The position numbers and the translations under genes were made by a program. A model generated the notes under the pieces. It made no database searches and had not been told where the DNA came from. It saw nothing but the letters and a program-made list of their open reading frames with translations. A stretch of DNA of 23,376 nucleotides from JAWLFI01 sp964626595 (GTDB lineage: Bacteria > Bacteroidota > Bacteroidia > Chitinophagales > Saprospiraceae): contig CAZVFU010000035.1 of assembly GCA_964626595.1 (NCBI GenBank), positions 1-23,376 on the forward strand, written 5' to 3'. Of the stretch, positions 13,161 through 22,556 are shown one piece after another (position 1 is the first letter of the stretch; the number at the start of each line of letters is the position of its first letter).

Positions 13161-13787
13161 ATGCTGGAGAGTTCCTCTTTGTCCTACACTTATCCGGAAG
13201 GTCCTGATCTTAAATTCCCTGATTTTTCAGTCCCTTCTGATGGTCGGCTATTAATTATTGGAGAATCCGGGAGTGGAAAAACGACACTCCTTCAAATTCT
13301 TGCGGGCATACTTCCGCCGGATTCAGGAGAGGTGAAGGTAGCAAACCAATCGTTGTATAGAATGTCCAGAGCCCAAAGGGATCGATTTCGGGGCCGTCAA
13401 ATTGGATTGGTTTTCCAAAAATCATTATTTATTCAGTCTTTAACCGTAAGTCAGAATCTTCAGGCTGCTGCGTATTTTGCCGGCAAAGTGCTCAAAAATG
13501 GAAGGGAGATGGATCTCTTGGAGCGATTAAATATTTTGGATAAAAAGGCCAGTCTTCCTCAGAAATTAAGCGTTGGCGAGCAGCAGCGAGCAGGAATTGC
13601 TTTAGCTCTCGTCAATCAACCGCAACTGATATTAGCAGATGAACCCACATCCGCTTTGGATGATGTTCATGCCAAGGCGGTTTATGAATTATTGACTGAA
13701 GAGGCTTCCAGACTAAAAAGTGCGTTAGTCATTGTAACACATGATCAACGCCTAAAAGATAAAATTCAACAAACCATATCCATATGA
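13161..13787 (+). CDS. ABC transporter ATP-binding protein (MacB/LolD type)
   Basis: A 208-residue ATPase with every key motif: Walker A GESGSGKTT (34-42), Q-loop Q86, signature LSVGEQQ (136-142), Walker B LILADE (156-161) with catalytic E161, and switch H194 in VTHD. Its length and the RDRFRGRQIGLVFQ segment are typical of the LolD/MacB/FtsE group, which pairs with FtsX-fold permeases and drives mechanotransmission rather than channel transport. The stop overlaps the permease ATG by four bases. It probably powers the His-rich permease that follows. Members act on lipoproteins, peptides or periplasmic partners; the substrate here is not given by sequence. Confidence 0.93.
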   Translation: MLESSSLSYTYPEGPDLKFPDFSVPSDGRLLIIGESGSGKTTLLQILAGILPPDSGEVKVANQSLYRMSRAQRDRFRGRQIGLVFQKSLFIQSLTVSQNLQAAAYFAGKVLKNGREMDLLERLNILDKKASLPQKLSVGEQQRAGIALALVNQPQLILADEPTSALDDVHAKAVYELLTEEASRLKSALVIVTHDQRLKDKIQQTISI

Positions 13788-15166
13788 ACCTTTTTTTTAT
13801 AGGTTGGCAGAATATGAGACATCGTCCGGCTTCGGTGATCTTGAGCTTGATATTATTTGCATTAGGTATCGGTTTAGTTTCTTTTTTACTTCAAGTGGAT
13901 CGACAGATTCAACAGAAATTTGAGAATAACCTAGCCGGAATTGATTTGGTGGTGGGGGCTAAGGGGAGTCCCCTACAGCTTGTCTTAAGCAGTATGTATC
14001 ACATCGATGCTCCAACGGGGAATATTTCTTTGGGTAATGCCCGTCCATTTCTTCGACGGGGGCACCCTTTAATTGAGCGTGCAGTCCCCCTATCGATGGG
14101 AGATAGTTACCGGGGTTTTAGGATTGTTGGTACTACGCATGAGATTCTGGAATTGTATGAGATTACAACCGCAGAGGAAAGCCTTTGGCGGAAACATTTT
14201 GAAGTAACAGTGGGTGTTTCTGTGGCCGAAAAATTAAGCTTAAACATTGGCGATCGATTCCAAAGTTCACACGGATTTACTGATGATCTCCACAGTCATG
14301 ATCAAGATCTCGTTGTCGTCGGGATTTTGCCACCTACGAATACAGTTTTGGATCAATTGATTCTAACAGCGCCGGGGACTTATTGGCACATGCATGGAGA
14401 ACACACTGAAGAAAAAGAAGCGGGTGATAAAACGCAGGATCATAACCATTCGGATCACGAGCATAGCCATTCAAAGGGCGACCATGAGGGACATGATCAC
14501 GATTCCAATCATGATGAGCATACAGAGGCCGGAGATGACGAGCGGAAAATGGAGGAGGAGAACTTCTCTCAGGCTTCACTATCTTATTTGTTGCGACAAC
14601 CCGATGAAGTTGCAATAACTTCAATGTTACTTCAATTTAAAGGACGAAATTTTCAAGCATTAAATTTGGGGAGAAACATCAATGAAAACACGGATTTACA
14701 GGCTGCGAGCCCGGCCATTGAGATCAACAGGCTTTTTTCCTTGCTTGATTCTGCAAACGCCGCAATAAAAGCTCTGGCTCTAGCTATTGTTTTCGTGTCG
14801 GCAATAAGTATTTTTCTTGCCCTTTATAATAAGTTGAGAACGCGCAAGTTTGAGTTGGCCTACATGAGAGTAAAAGGGGCTTCCCGCACTCAGGTGTTTT
14901 TCCTAATCATTTTGGAGGGGCTATTGATTTCAGTTTTAGGGATTGTTCTGGGATTTGTTTTGAGCTATTCAGGATTGTATCTTTTATCCTCAAGTTTGGA
15001 GAGCAACTATAATTATAGTCTTTCGCAATTGCAATTCACTGTAAGTGATGTATGGATTATTTTGGCTGGCCTGGGGGTTGGGGTTATTGCAGCCCTTATT
15101 CCGGCTATTCAGGCCTCTCGAACAGATATTTCGCTTATTTTAAATAAAGGAGAAGCAGGTGGTTAA
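13784..15166 (+). CDS. FtsX/MacB-type ABC permease with histidine-rich loop
   Basis: A 460-residue inner-membrane permease. It has TM1 at about 15-37, a large extracytoplasmic MacB-like domain (about 38-320), then three C-terminal TM segments (about 328-348, 370-400, 424-445) forming the FtsX domain, with the family signature MRVKGASRTQVF (361-372) after TM2. Residues 202-246 hold 13 histidines with many Asp/Glu (HNHSDHEHSHS, HEGHDHDSNHDEH), and H163, H170 and H172 add to this. Such tracts bind Zn, Ni or Cu. From memory, MacB-like ABC pairs with histidine-rich parts occur in zinc-limitation regulons of some proteobacteria, so a role linked to zinc or another transition metal is a fair guess. 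Coupled by overlap to the ATPase, and one base from the CRTAC1-like lipoprotein gene. Confidence 0.88.
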   Translation: MNLFFIGWQNMRHRPASVILSLILFALGIGLVSFLLQVDRQIQQKFENNLAGIDLVVGAKGSPLQLVLSSMYHIDAPTGNISLGNARPFLRRGHPLIERAVPLSMGDSYRGFRIVGTTHEILELYEITTAEESLWRKHFEVTVGVSVAEKLSLNIGDRFQSSHGFTDDLHSHDQDLVVVGILPPTNTVLDQLILTAPGTYWHMHGEHTEEKEAGDKTQDHNHSDHEHSHSKGDHEGHDHDSNHDEHTEAGDDERKMEEENFSQASLSYLLRQPDEVAITSMLLQFKGRNFQALNLGRNINENTDLQAASPAIEINRLFSLLDSANAAIKALALAIVFVSAISIFLALYNKLRTRKFELAYMRVKGASRTQVFFLIILEGLLISVLGIVLGFVLSYSGLYLLSSSLESNYNYSLSQLQFTVSDVWIILAGLGVGVIAALIPAIQASRTDISLILNKGEAGG

Positions 15167-15167
15167 T

Positions 15168-17417
15168 ATGAGTTTTAATGATTTTCGGCGGTTTTCTGGG
15201 TGGACTCTGTTGTTTTTTTGTGTTTTATTTTCGTCTTGTCAGTCGGATACAGAAAACCCATCATTGGAGTCAAATAGTGGAACAAATGAGATGAAGTCCA
15301 TTATAGATAGTATTTATCGAACAATGAACCCCGTTTTTGCAATGTATGACAATAAGAAAAGAGCGGAGTTTCTGGCGCAAAGGTTACGTGAATCTCAAAG
15401 TCCGGGTTTGATTTTTGACTTTGCCAAGGAGAAGCTTAATGCTGGAGAAACGAATGACGCCATTGCTATCATTGAGAATATTCTAGATAACAATCCCAGA
15501 TTAAAGGAAGTTACCTCTAATTCTCAAATTATCCATGAGTTCTTGGGCATTTGTTATTTGCGGCTTGCGGAACAAAATAATTGTCTGCACCATCACAGTT
15601 CTGAATCGTGTATTGTTCCGCTGCGTGGTGATGGAATCCATACGGAAAAGGGGCCGGCAGAACGAGCAAAAGAAATCTATAGTGAATTGCATGATTTTCG
15701 ACCTCAGGATTTAGAAATACGGTGGCTTTTGAATATTGCTTATATGGCTTTAGGGGAGTATCCGGGGGAGGTCCCGGATGATGTATTCATTTCACTACCT
15801 CTATCCACGGAATTGAAAAGTTTCCCCAATATTGGCGGAAACCTGGGGGTCGATGTCAACGACTTATCGGGCAGTGTAGTTGCAGATGATTTTACAAATA
15901 ATGGCTATCTGGATATTTTAGCTTCTTCATGGGGGCGCTATGGGTCAATCAAGCTATTTGTAAATAAGGGAGAAGAAGGATTCAAAGATCAAACGGCTGA
16001 GAGTGGCCTCGATAGTGTTTATGGGGGATTAAATATCAAGCAAGCGGACTTCAATAATGATGGCTGGATGGATTTTGTTGTTTTACGTGGAGCCTGGAAG
16101 CCGGGTTTGGATTGGGGAATTCCGCCAAACTCCTTAATGATGAATAACGGTGATGGCACTTTTTCGGATGTGACTTTGCAGTCAGGGGTGTATAGCCGCC
16201 GTCCTACCCAATCCGCAGTTTGGCTTGATTATGACCTGGATGGTCATATAGACCTCTTTATAGCAAATGAAACGACGAAAAGTAGCAGTAGTAATTTCCC
16301 ATGTGAGTTATTTAAGAACCAAGGGGATGGGACCTTCGTAAACATGGCTGAAGACTTAAATCTTGATTATGTAGGGTATTTCAAAGGAGTCGTAAGCGGC
16401 GATATAAATAACGATGGCCGTCCGGATTTATTTCTGTCTAATTTAGATGGGAACAATGTGTTATTAGAGAATCGAAAACAAAATGGAAAGGTCGAATTTC
16501 ATGATATTACTCAAAAAGCAGGGGTGGGTTTTCCTCAATCAGCCTTTCCTGCCTGGTTTTTTGACTACAATCAGGATGGGTATGAAGATATCTATGTGGC
16601 CACATTTGACAGCACGGCTTTTAAGAATCAATCTGGTGAATTTGCGGCCAGTATGTTAGGAATAGAATTGAATTGCGAGCCCCATTATTTGTATGAAAAT
16701 CAGGGTGATGGCACATTTCTGAACGTAGCTCCAGAAAAATTTGATTTTCATGCCTTATCAACGATGGGCTGTAATTACGGAGATATCACGAACTCGGGAT
16801 TTCCTGATTTTTATCTGGGAACCGGGGCTCCGGATTACCGTGCCATTGTTCCCAATCGTTTGTTTGTTAACGGATCGGGAAAGCGGTTTTATGATGCCAC
16901 CTTTGCAACACATACAGGCCATATTCAGAAAGGTCACGGTATATCATTTGCAGACTTCAATCATAGTGGAGGCCAGGATGTTTACGCCGTAATGGGAGGG
17001 GCCTTTTCCGGTGACGTTTTTCACAATGCTCTGTATGAAAATCAACAAGCGAGTGGAAATTGGATTAAGTTGAAGATAGAGGGAGAGAAGAGCAATGCCG
17101 CGGCCTTGGGGGCTAAAATTCAGGTGTTTGGAGCGGATGTAAATGGTTCACCAATAACTCGGTACAGTACGGTATCTTCCGGTGCAAGTTTCGGCGGCAA
17201 TCCGACAGAAGCACATATGGGGTTGGGCAAAATGTCAATTATTGACTCTGTGATTGTTTCGTGGCCCAATGAGGAACAATTGATTATGAAGTATACCGAT
17301 CTAAAGGTCAATCAGCGCTACAAGCTGGATGAAGAAGGGACATCACTTCTGTTTCCAGTAAGGCCGTTTTCATATCCTGAAGATGCCATGCCCCATCATC
17401 ACAACCATCCTATGTAA
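15168..17417 (+). CDS. CRTAC1-like lipoprotein (TPR-like, FG-GAP repeats, ASPIC/UnbV)
   Basis: A 749-residue lipoprotein: signal with lipobox VLFSSC (C24). Residues about 45-200 are helical, TPR-like, and include CLHHHSSESC (139-148) and H158, a Cys/His cluster that could bind metal or haem. Residues about 230-630 form FG-GAP/VCBS propeller blades with Ca-binding loops (DFTNNGYLD, DFNNDGWMD, DYDLDGHID, DINNDGRPD, DYNQDGYED; two are degenerate). Residues about 640-735 are an ASPIC/UnbV domain, and the tail is HHHNHPM. I chose ATG 15168, one base after the permease stop and preceded by AAAGGAGAAGCAGG; a GTG at 15159 would overlap. It seems cotranscribed with the ABC pair, whose permease is also histidine-rich, suggesting a shared metal or surface-protein task. 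Biochemical role unknown. Confidence 0.85.
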   Translation: MSFNDFRRFSGWTLLFFCVLFSSCQSDTENPSLESNSGTNEMKSIIDSIYRTMNPVFAMYDNKKRAEFLAQRLRESQSPGLIFDFAKEKLNAGETNDAIAIIENILDNNPRLKEVTSNSQIIHEFLGICYLRLAEQNNCLHHHSSESCIVPLRGDGIHTEKGPAERAKEIYSELHDFRPQDLEIRWLLNIAYMALGEYPGEVPDDVFISLPLSTELKSFPNIGGNLGVDVNDLSGSVVADDFTNNGYLDILASSWGRYGSIKLFVNKGEEGFKDQTAESGLDSVYGGLNIKQADFNNDGWMDFVVLRGAWKPGLDWGIPPNSLMMNNGDGTFSDVTLQSGVYSRRPTQSAVWLDYDLDGHIDLFIANETTKSSSSNFPCELFKNQGDGTFVNMAEDLNLDYVGYFKGVVSGDINNDGRPDLFLSNLDGNNVLLENRKQNGKVEFHDITQKAGVGFPQSAFPAWFFDYNQDGYEDIYVATFDSTAFKNQSGEFAASMLGIELNCEPHYLYENQGDGTFLNVAPEKFDFHALSTMGCNYGDITNSGFPDFYLGTGAPDYRAIVPNRLFVNGSGKRFYDATFATHTGHIQKGHGISFADFNHSGGQDVYAVMGGAFSGDVFHNALYENQQASGNWIKLKIEGEKSNAAALGAKIQVFGADVNGSPITRYSTVSSGASFGGNPTEAHMGLGKMSIIDSVIVSWPNEEQLIMKYTDLKVNQRYKLDEEGTSLLFPVRPFSYPEDAMPHHHNHPM

Positions 17418-17461
17418 ATGCATCTCATCCATTTTTTGCCTTGATGTTTGTTTTATTGGTG

Positions 17462-17491
17462 TTGGTAAATTACAACTAGTTGTTACCTTTG
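17462..17491 (+). promoter_or_regulatory. Bacteroidota promoter with palindromic spacer
   Basis: TTG (17462-17464), 19 bases, then TACCTTTG (17484-17491) matches the Bacteroidota TTG-N19-TAnnTTTG promoter exactly. The spacer contains a perfect 12-base palindrome ACAACTAGTTGT (17472-17483), and outer arms GGTAA/TTACC extend the symmetry. A repressor bound there would block both elements. Transcription would start about 50 bases before ATG 17546. Confidence 0.75.
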
Positions 17492-17511
17492 CACTATTAG
17501 AACTTAAAAAA

Positions 17512-17553
17512 ATGGACAAAAGGTTCATTAAGTCAAATACAAAACATGATTAG
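17512..17553 (+). CDS. Possible 13-codon leader ORF
   Basis: ATG at 17512 opens a frame MDKRFIKSNTKHD ending TAG at 17551-17553, overlapping the haloperoxidase ATG (17546) by eight bases. It falls inside the predicted transcript. It may couple translation of the next gene or be chance. Confidence 0.2.
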   Translation: MDKRFIKSNTKHD

Positions 17554-19069
17554 ATCATATTATACCATTGCGGTTCGACTCGCGATGGCAGGAGTCATAT
17601 TGGGAGCATTTGGTTTTTTTGCATGTAAATCGGATACAAAAAAAGATAGTGAGATCGCAACGCGTGATTCTCAAGAGAAAAGAGGTGCCGATAATATCGT
17701 CTACAAATGGGCAGCCAAGGCATTGGACGCTACCGCCTGGGATACGGATCGGTTTAAGCCGAGACCGACTATAACCTCTAGGTATCTGGCGTTGACAATG
17801 GTGGCTATGTATGATGCCTGGTCCATGTACGAACCGGGGGCAAAATCAATTTATTATCAAACCGAAGCATTCGTTCCACCGACTCAACATCAGCAGGAGA
17901 ATAAGGAAGCCGCCATTAGTTATGCCGCATACGAAGCGTTGAAGGAATATTACTATTCGGATTCGGCTAAATTTCGCATGTATATGATAGAGCTGGGCTA
18001 CAATCCGGACACAGTAGTTTCAGACCCATTAAGTCCAGTGAATATTGGTCGCAATGCGGCCTTTCAAGTGATTGAAGCTCGCAAAAATGATGGGTCTAAT
18101 CAGTATGGAGAAGAGGAGGGGTCTGATGGGATGTCCTATCACAATTATTTAGGTTATCAGCCAATTAATTCACCGGACTCTAACGTCGATATCAATCGCT
18201 GGCAGCCCAAATATTTTGTTAACGAATCCGATGGGAGCTTATTTGCCCCTGAGTGCTTGACTCCATATTGGCAGTTGGTAGAGCCGATAACATTGGACTC
18301 TGCAAGTCAGTTCCGTTCTCCACCACCTCCCATGTATGGCGAGGAGCAACTGCGTAAGGAAGTAGCGGAAGTTGTCGAAATGCAGGCAAATTTAACCCCC
18401 GAGCAAATCGCATTGGTCGAGTTCATGCGCGACGGTCCACAGTCAGTCCAGCAGGCCGGTCACTGGTTAAAATTTGCTCAGGAAGTTTCGATTCGTGATC
18501 AGCACACTTTGGATCAAGATATTCAAATGTACCTGCTTGTTGAGTTAGCCGCGATGGATGGTTTTATCGCATCCTGGGATACCAAAATGCACTATGATTA
18601 TGCTCGTCCCTATGCCTTGGTTCATAAGTACTTTGAAGGAGATACCATTGTAGGCTGGGCTGGACCCGGGAAGGGATTTAAAAAGATTTTGGGAGAAGAC
18701 TGGATGCCCTATTCACCCCCTGTCTTCCTATGTCCTCCATTCCCGAGCTATGTTTCCGGGCACAGCACCATTAGTGGCGCATGCGCTGAAATCCTTCGAT
18801 TGTATAAGGGGGATGATACTTTCGGGTCGAAAGTGCGCCTAAAGCCGGGATACCTTACAGAGATAAATCCTTCATACGACAGTGTGACCTTATACTTCCC
18901 CACATTTACTGAAACAGCTGAAATGGCAGGTATTTCTCGCGTTTTAGGTGGATACCATATTCAGGCTGACAACGTAGAAGGGTTAGAATTGGGAAGAAAT
19001 GTAGCTCATCATGTTTTTGACTATTACCAGGAATTAACGGGACGAGATGATAGCGATAATGCGCCATAG
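17546..19069 (+). CDS. Vanadium-dependent haloperoxidase lipoprotein
   Basis: A 507-residue lipoprotein (FGFFAC, C27) with the all-helical PAP2/vanadium haloperoxidase fold. All vanadate-site residues of fungal chloroperoxidase have equivalents at matching spacing: K347 and R354 (KMHYDYAR, as K353/R360), S404-G405-H406 (PSYVSGHS, as S402-G403-H404), and R465 and axial ligand H471 (RVLGGYH, as R490/H496). Such enzymes oxidise chloride, bromide or iodide with H2O2 to hypohalite; the PAP2 superfamily also has acid phosphatases, so halide activity is not proven. It would sit on the periplasmic or outer-membrane face. It follows its own promoter (17462) with a palindromic operator, and lies between two CRTAC1-type lipoprotein genes, ending 43 bases before the next start, so it is probably cotranscribed with the giant downstream gene. 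Confidence 0.9.
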   Translation: MIRSYYTIAVRLAMAGVILGAFGFFACKSDTKKDSEIATRDSQEKRGADNIVYKWAAKALDATAWDTDRFKPRPTITSRYLALTMVAMYDAWSMYEPGAKSIYYQTEAFVPPTQHQQENKEAAISYAAYEALKEYYYSDSAKFRMYMIELGYNPDTVVSDPLSPVNIGRNAAFQVIEARKNDGSNQYGEEEGSDGMSYHNYLGYQPINSPDSNVDINRWQPKYFVNESDGSLFAPECLTPYWQLVEPITLDSASQFRSPPPPMYGEEQLRKEVAEVVEMQANLTPEQIALVEFMRDGPQSVQQAGHWLKFAQEVSIRDQHTLDQDIQMYLLVELAAMDGFIASWDTKMHYDYARPYALVHKYFEGDTIVGWAGPGKGFKKILGEDWMPYSPPVFLCPPFPSYVSGHSTISGACAEILRLYKGDDTFGSKVRLKPGYLTEINPSYDSVTLYFPTFTETAEMAGISRVLGGYHIQADNVEGLELGRNVAHHVFDYYQELTGRDDSDNAP

Positions 19070-19112
19070 AATAGAGCACCCACTACCTCTACAAATACAA
19101 ACTCAACGAATT

Positions 19113-22100
19113 ATGAGACACGTATTCCGCTCACTTCAAATTGTCACCTTGCTTTTGATCCCTTTTCTGTTTTCGAATTGTACTTCATCTGATCAAGAAG
19201 AGGTAAAATCAGAAACATCGGGTGCTCTATTTGAACAGATTGATCCTTCCTATTCCGGAGTGGATTTTATCAACGCTTTAGAGCCCGATGCGAAATCTGA
19301 ACGCAATAACTTATCCTTCCCCCATTATTACAATGGTGCTGGAGTAGCCGTTGGTGATGTAAACAATGATGGATTACCCGATATCTTTTTTGTTGCCAAT
19401 GAAGGTAAAAACAGCTTATACCTGAACCAGGGCAATTTCAAATTCGATGATGTGACAGAGGAGGCTCAAATAAACCCACCGAATAAGAAGTGGAGTACAG
19501 GGGCCATCATGGCCGATGTCAATGCGGACGGATGGTTAGATGTCTATGTTTGCCAGGCGGGATACGGATTGTATGAGGATCGGTCAGATCGGGAAAATCT
19601 ACTGTTCATTAACAATCAGGATGGAACATTTACTGAATCTGCAGCTAAATATGGAATAAATGATGCGAATGAAAGCATTAGTGCGGCCTTTTTTGATTTC
19701 GATAAAGATGGAGATTTGGATTTGTACGTCTTAAATGAATCCAAATATGCGATGAAGGTTTTAAAAACCGTATTCGACGACTTGGAGGATCCGATAAAAC
19801 GTCGGCAAGCCAGTGGAAGTTTGTATAGAAATGACGAAGGTCAGTTTGTAGATGTTACTGAGGAAGCCGGGGTGCTACACTACGGCTTTGGGCTTGGATT
19901 GGCTATTGCAGATATAAATGGAGATGATTGGCCGGATATTTATGTTTCTAATGACTATTCCGTTCCTGATTTTATGTACATCAATAATGGAGATGGCACC
20001 TTTACTGATGAAATAAAAATGAGAACTAAGCATGTTCCATTTTTTGGTATGGGTTGCGATATAGCGGATTTCAATAATGATGGGTATATCGATATTGTTT
20101 CCGTAGATATGGCTGCTAATGATCACGTGCGAGATAAGACATTGATGACATCAATGGATATCGAAGGGTTTTGGTATTATGTAAATACCCGTAAGTATCA
20201 GTATCAATATATGTTTAATTCCATGCAACTCAATAATGGGAATGGAACCTTCAGCAATATTGCGGGATTAGCCGGAGTTTTGCGCACAGAGTGGAGCTGG
20301 GCAGCACTTTTGGCCGACTTTAATAATAATGGATGGAAAGACTATTTTGTATCCAACGGGTATAGAAAGTATACTCGTGATAACGACTTTCGTAGAATGA
20401 TGGAAGCGGAGCGTAAAAAGTACGGCGGGGATATTCCCTTAGATCGCAGAGAGGAGATTTATGACCAAATCCCCGAAATTCAATCCACAAATATCATGTA
20501 TCGGAATAATGGAGATTTGACCTTTAAGGATGTTTCAGATGAATGGGGGGCAGGCCAGGCTTCATACTCCAACGGAGCAGTCTACGCAGATCTCGATAGC
20601 GATGGCGATTTGGATTTGGTTGTAAATAATATAGACCACAATGCATTTCTTTTGAAAAATAACGGTCGCGAAAAAGACAAATCAAATTACTTGCAATTTG
20701 AATTTAGCCCCGACATGCCACATGCAGCAACCTACAATGTAAAGATACGCTTACATCAAGGCGATAGTCTCCAGTATCAGGAATTTCACCCTACCCGTGG
20801 ATATGCGGGAAGTGTTGAACCGATTGTCCATTTCGGTTTAGGAGACCAATTAAAAGTAGATCGGATAGAGATCGAGTGGCTTGATGGCCAGGTTCAGATT
20901 TTGAATGACGTGCCGGCGAACCAACGGATTGTATTGGATATTTCGGATGCGAAACAGACCTCCGCGGACTTAGTCCGGGTGAAGTCACCAACCTTGATGG
21001 AAGAAGTAGATCTGCAATCTGTGGGTATCGATTTTTCTCATAAAGAGAACGAGTTTGACGACTTTGCTCGTGAAATTCTGCTGCCTCACAGACAGTCTAC
21101 CTTAGGCCCCCCTTTGGCTAAAGCCGATGTAAATGGAGATGGCTTAGATGACTTTTATATTGGAGGAGCTCATCTGCAACTTGGAGGACTTTTTATTCAA
21201 AAGCCCAATGGCCGTTTTCAGCGCATTCAGGAAGGCGCTCCCTCAGATCAGCTAGACTTGTATCACGAAGACCAAGGGGCTACGTTCTTCGACGCAGACG
21301 GGAATGGTACCCCAGATTTGTTTCTCGTCAGTGGAGGAGGAGAAATTCCTGAAGGTGATCCCATTCTCAGTGACCGCTTCTACATTAACGCTTCATCTGA
21401 AGCGGAGGGAGTCCGGTTTTTTAAGGTCAATGCTCTGGATACCATGTTCACGGCTGGGAATGTAGTCTCCGCAGGGGATTTGACCGGCGATGGGCGCATG
21501 GAGCTATTTATCGGAGGAGCAGCCCGACCCGGCACTTATCCATACCCCGAGAGATCTTATATTCTTCAATTGGTGGGGAACTCGTATGTCGATATCACAG
21601 AAAATGTGAATCCAGACCTCCTGAAGCCCGGGATCGTTAAAGACGCAGTTTGGACAGATATTAATGGAGATGATTCCCAGGACTTGGTTGTCGTCGGAGA
21701 GTGGATGCCCGTACGTGCTTTTATTAATGATGGCAATGGGAAGTTAATCGAAAAGTCAAATGACATGGGCCTATCTGACACCGAAGGGTGGTGGTATAGT
21801 GTCCATTCCGCTGATTTGGATGCCGATGGCCGTGAAGATTTGATCGTAGGGAATGTAGGCCTGAATACTAAATTCTCAGCTTCACCCAAGAAACCCTTCC
21901 ATGTGTTCGCAGACGATTTTGATAAGAATGGGTCAGTTGACATTGTTCTTAGTAAAGAATATGAAGGGAGACTGGTCCCGGCTCGCGGTCGCGAATGCTC
22001 TTCAGATCAAATGCCATTTATAAAGGAGAAATTTCCAACCTATGAAGACTTCGCCTTAGCCGAGTTAAATGATATTTATGGAGATGATAAGCTGGAATCG

Positions 22101-22520
22101 GCCTTGCATGAAAAAGTTAAGACCTTCAGTTCGACTGTGTTTATGAATCGCCCGGATGGTTTTGAAGCAATTGCATTGCCGAGTCTGGCACAGATCAGCC
22201 CGATTATGGGCATAGAGGTGTTGGACATCGATAAAGATGGCAATCTCGATATCATAGCCGCGGGCAACATGTATAACACCGAGGTGGAAACACCCAGATA
22301 TGATGCTGGAAATGGAGTGGTCTTGCTTGGAGATGGCTCAGGGCAATTTCACGCACTGGCTCCACATGAGAGCGGACTGTACGCACCAAAAAACGTGAAA
22401 GACATTGCCATTTTGAAATCCGGGGGAGAAAACACTTATCTACTTATTGCCAATAACAATGATAAGCCTGCGCTTTTTCGTATCGATAGGGAGGAGGCAG
22501 TAGGTCTTCGGAATGACTAA
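19113..22520 (+). CDS. Giant FG-GAP/VCBS lipoprotein with central ASPIC/UnbV domain
   Basis: A 1135-residue lipoprotein (lipobox LFSNC, C23). Residues about 55-530 form a first set of FG-GAP/VCBS blades with Ca-binding loops (DVNNDGLPD, DVNADGWLD, DFDKDGDLD, DFNNDGYID, DLDSDGDLD). An ASPIC/UnbV domain follows at about 545-620 (HPTRGYAGSVEPIVHFGLG). A second blade set covers about 660-1110 (DVNGDGLDD, DADGNGTPD, DLDADGRED, DIDKDGNLD). The layout propeller-ASPIC-propeller suggests two calcium-stabilised propellers on one chain at the cell surface. I chose ATG 19113 because it begins the signal peptide; the frame is open from 19047 inside the haloperoxidase gene, but that extension carries no signal. 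Proteins of this type often stand next to haloperoxidases or SusCD genes in Bacteroidota; their activity is undefined. Confidence 0.88.
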   Translation: MRHVFRSLQIVTLLLIPFLFSNCTSSDQEEVKSETSGALFEQIDPSYSGVDFINALEPDAKSERNNLSFPHYYNGAGVAVGDVNNDGLPDIFFVANEGKNSLYLNQGNFKFDDVTEEAQINPPNKKWSTGAIMADVNADGWLDVYVCQAGYGLYEDRSDRENLLFINNQDGTFTESAAKYGINDANESISAAFFDFDKDGDLDLYVLNESKYAMKVLKTVFDDLEDPIKRRQASGSLYRNDEGQFVDVTEEAGVLHYGFGLGLAIADINGDDWPDIYVSNDYSVPDFMYINNGDGTFTDEIKMRTKHVPFFGMGCDIADFNNDGYIDIVSVDMAANDHVRDKTLMTSMDIEGFWYYVNTRKYQYQYMFNSMQLNNGNGTFSNIAGLAGVLRTEWSWAALLADFNNNGWKDYFVSNGYRKYTRDNDFRRMMEAERKKYGGDIPLDRREEIYDQIPEIQSTNIMYRNNGDLTFKDVSDEWGAGQASYSNGAVYADLDSDGDLDLVVNNIDHNAFLLKNNGREKDKSNYLQFEFSPDMPHAATYNVKIRLHQGDSLQYQEFHPTRGYAGSVEPIVHFGLGDQLKVDRIEIEWLDGQVQILNDVPANQRIVLDISDAKQTSADLVRVKSPTLMEEVDLQSVGIDFSHKENEFDDFAREILLPHRQSTLGPPLAKADVNGDGLDDFYIGGAHLQLGGLFIQKPNGRFQRIQEGAPSDQLDLYHEDQGATFFDADGNGTPDLFLVSGGGEIPEGDPILSDRFYINASSEAEGVRFFKVNALDTMFTAGNVVSAGDLTGDGRMELFIGGAARPGTYPYPERSYILQLVGNSYVDITENVNPDLLKPGIVKDAVWTDINGDDSQDLVVVGEWMPVRAFINDGNGKLIEKSNDMGLSDTEGWWYSVHSADLDADGREDLIVGNVGLNTKFSASPKKPFHVFADDFDKNGSVDIVLSKEYEGRLVPARGRECSSDQMPFIKEKFPTYEDFALAELNDIYGDDKLESALHEKVKTFSSTVFMNRPDGFEAIALPSLAQISPIMGIEVLDIDKDGNLDIIAAGNMYNTEVETPRYDAGNGVVLLGDGSGQFHALAPHESGLYAPKNVKDIAILKSGGENTYLLIANNNDKPALFRIDREEAVGLRND

Positions 22521-22556
22521 TAATGTTGTATATTCGAATAACTAAATAGTATCCCG

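Noticed and set aside
14334..14624. Leftward frame antisense to the permease histidine-rich loop
   Set aside because: The His/Asp codon bias of the real gene keeps this frame open; it has no start context or homology that I can see.
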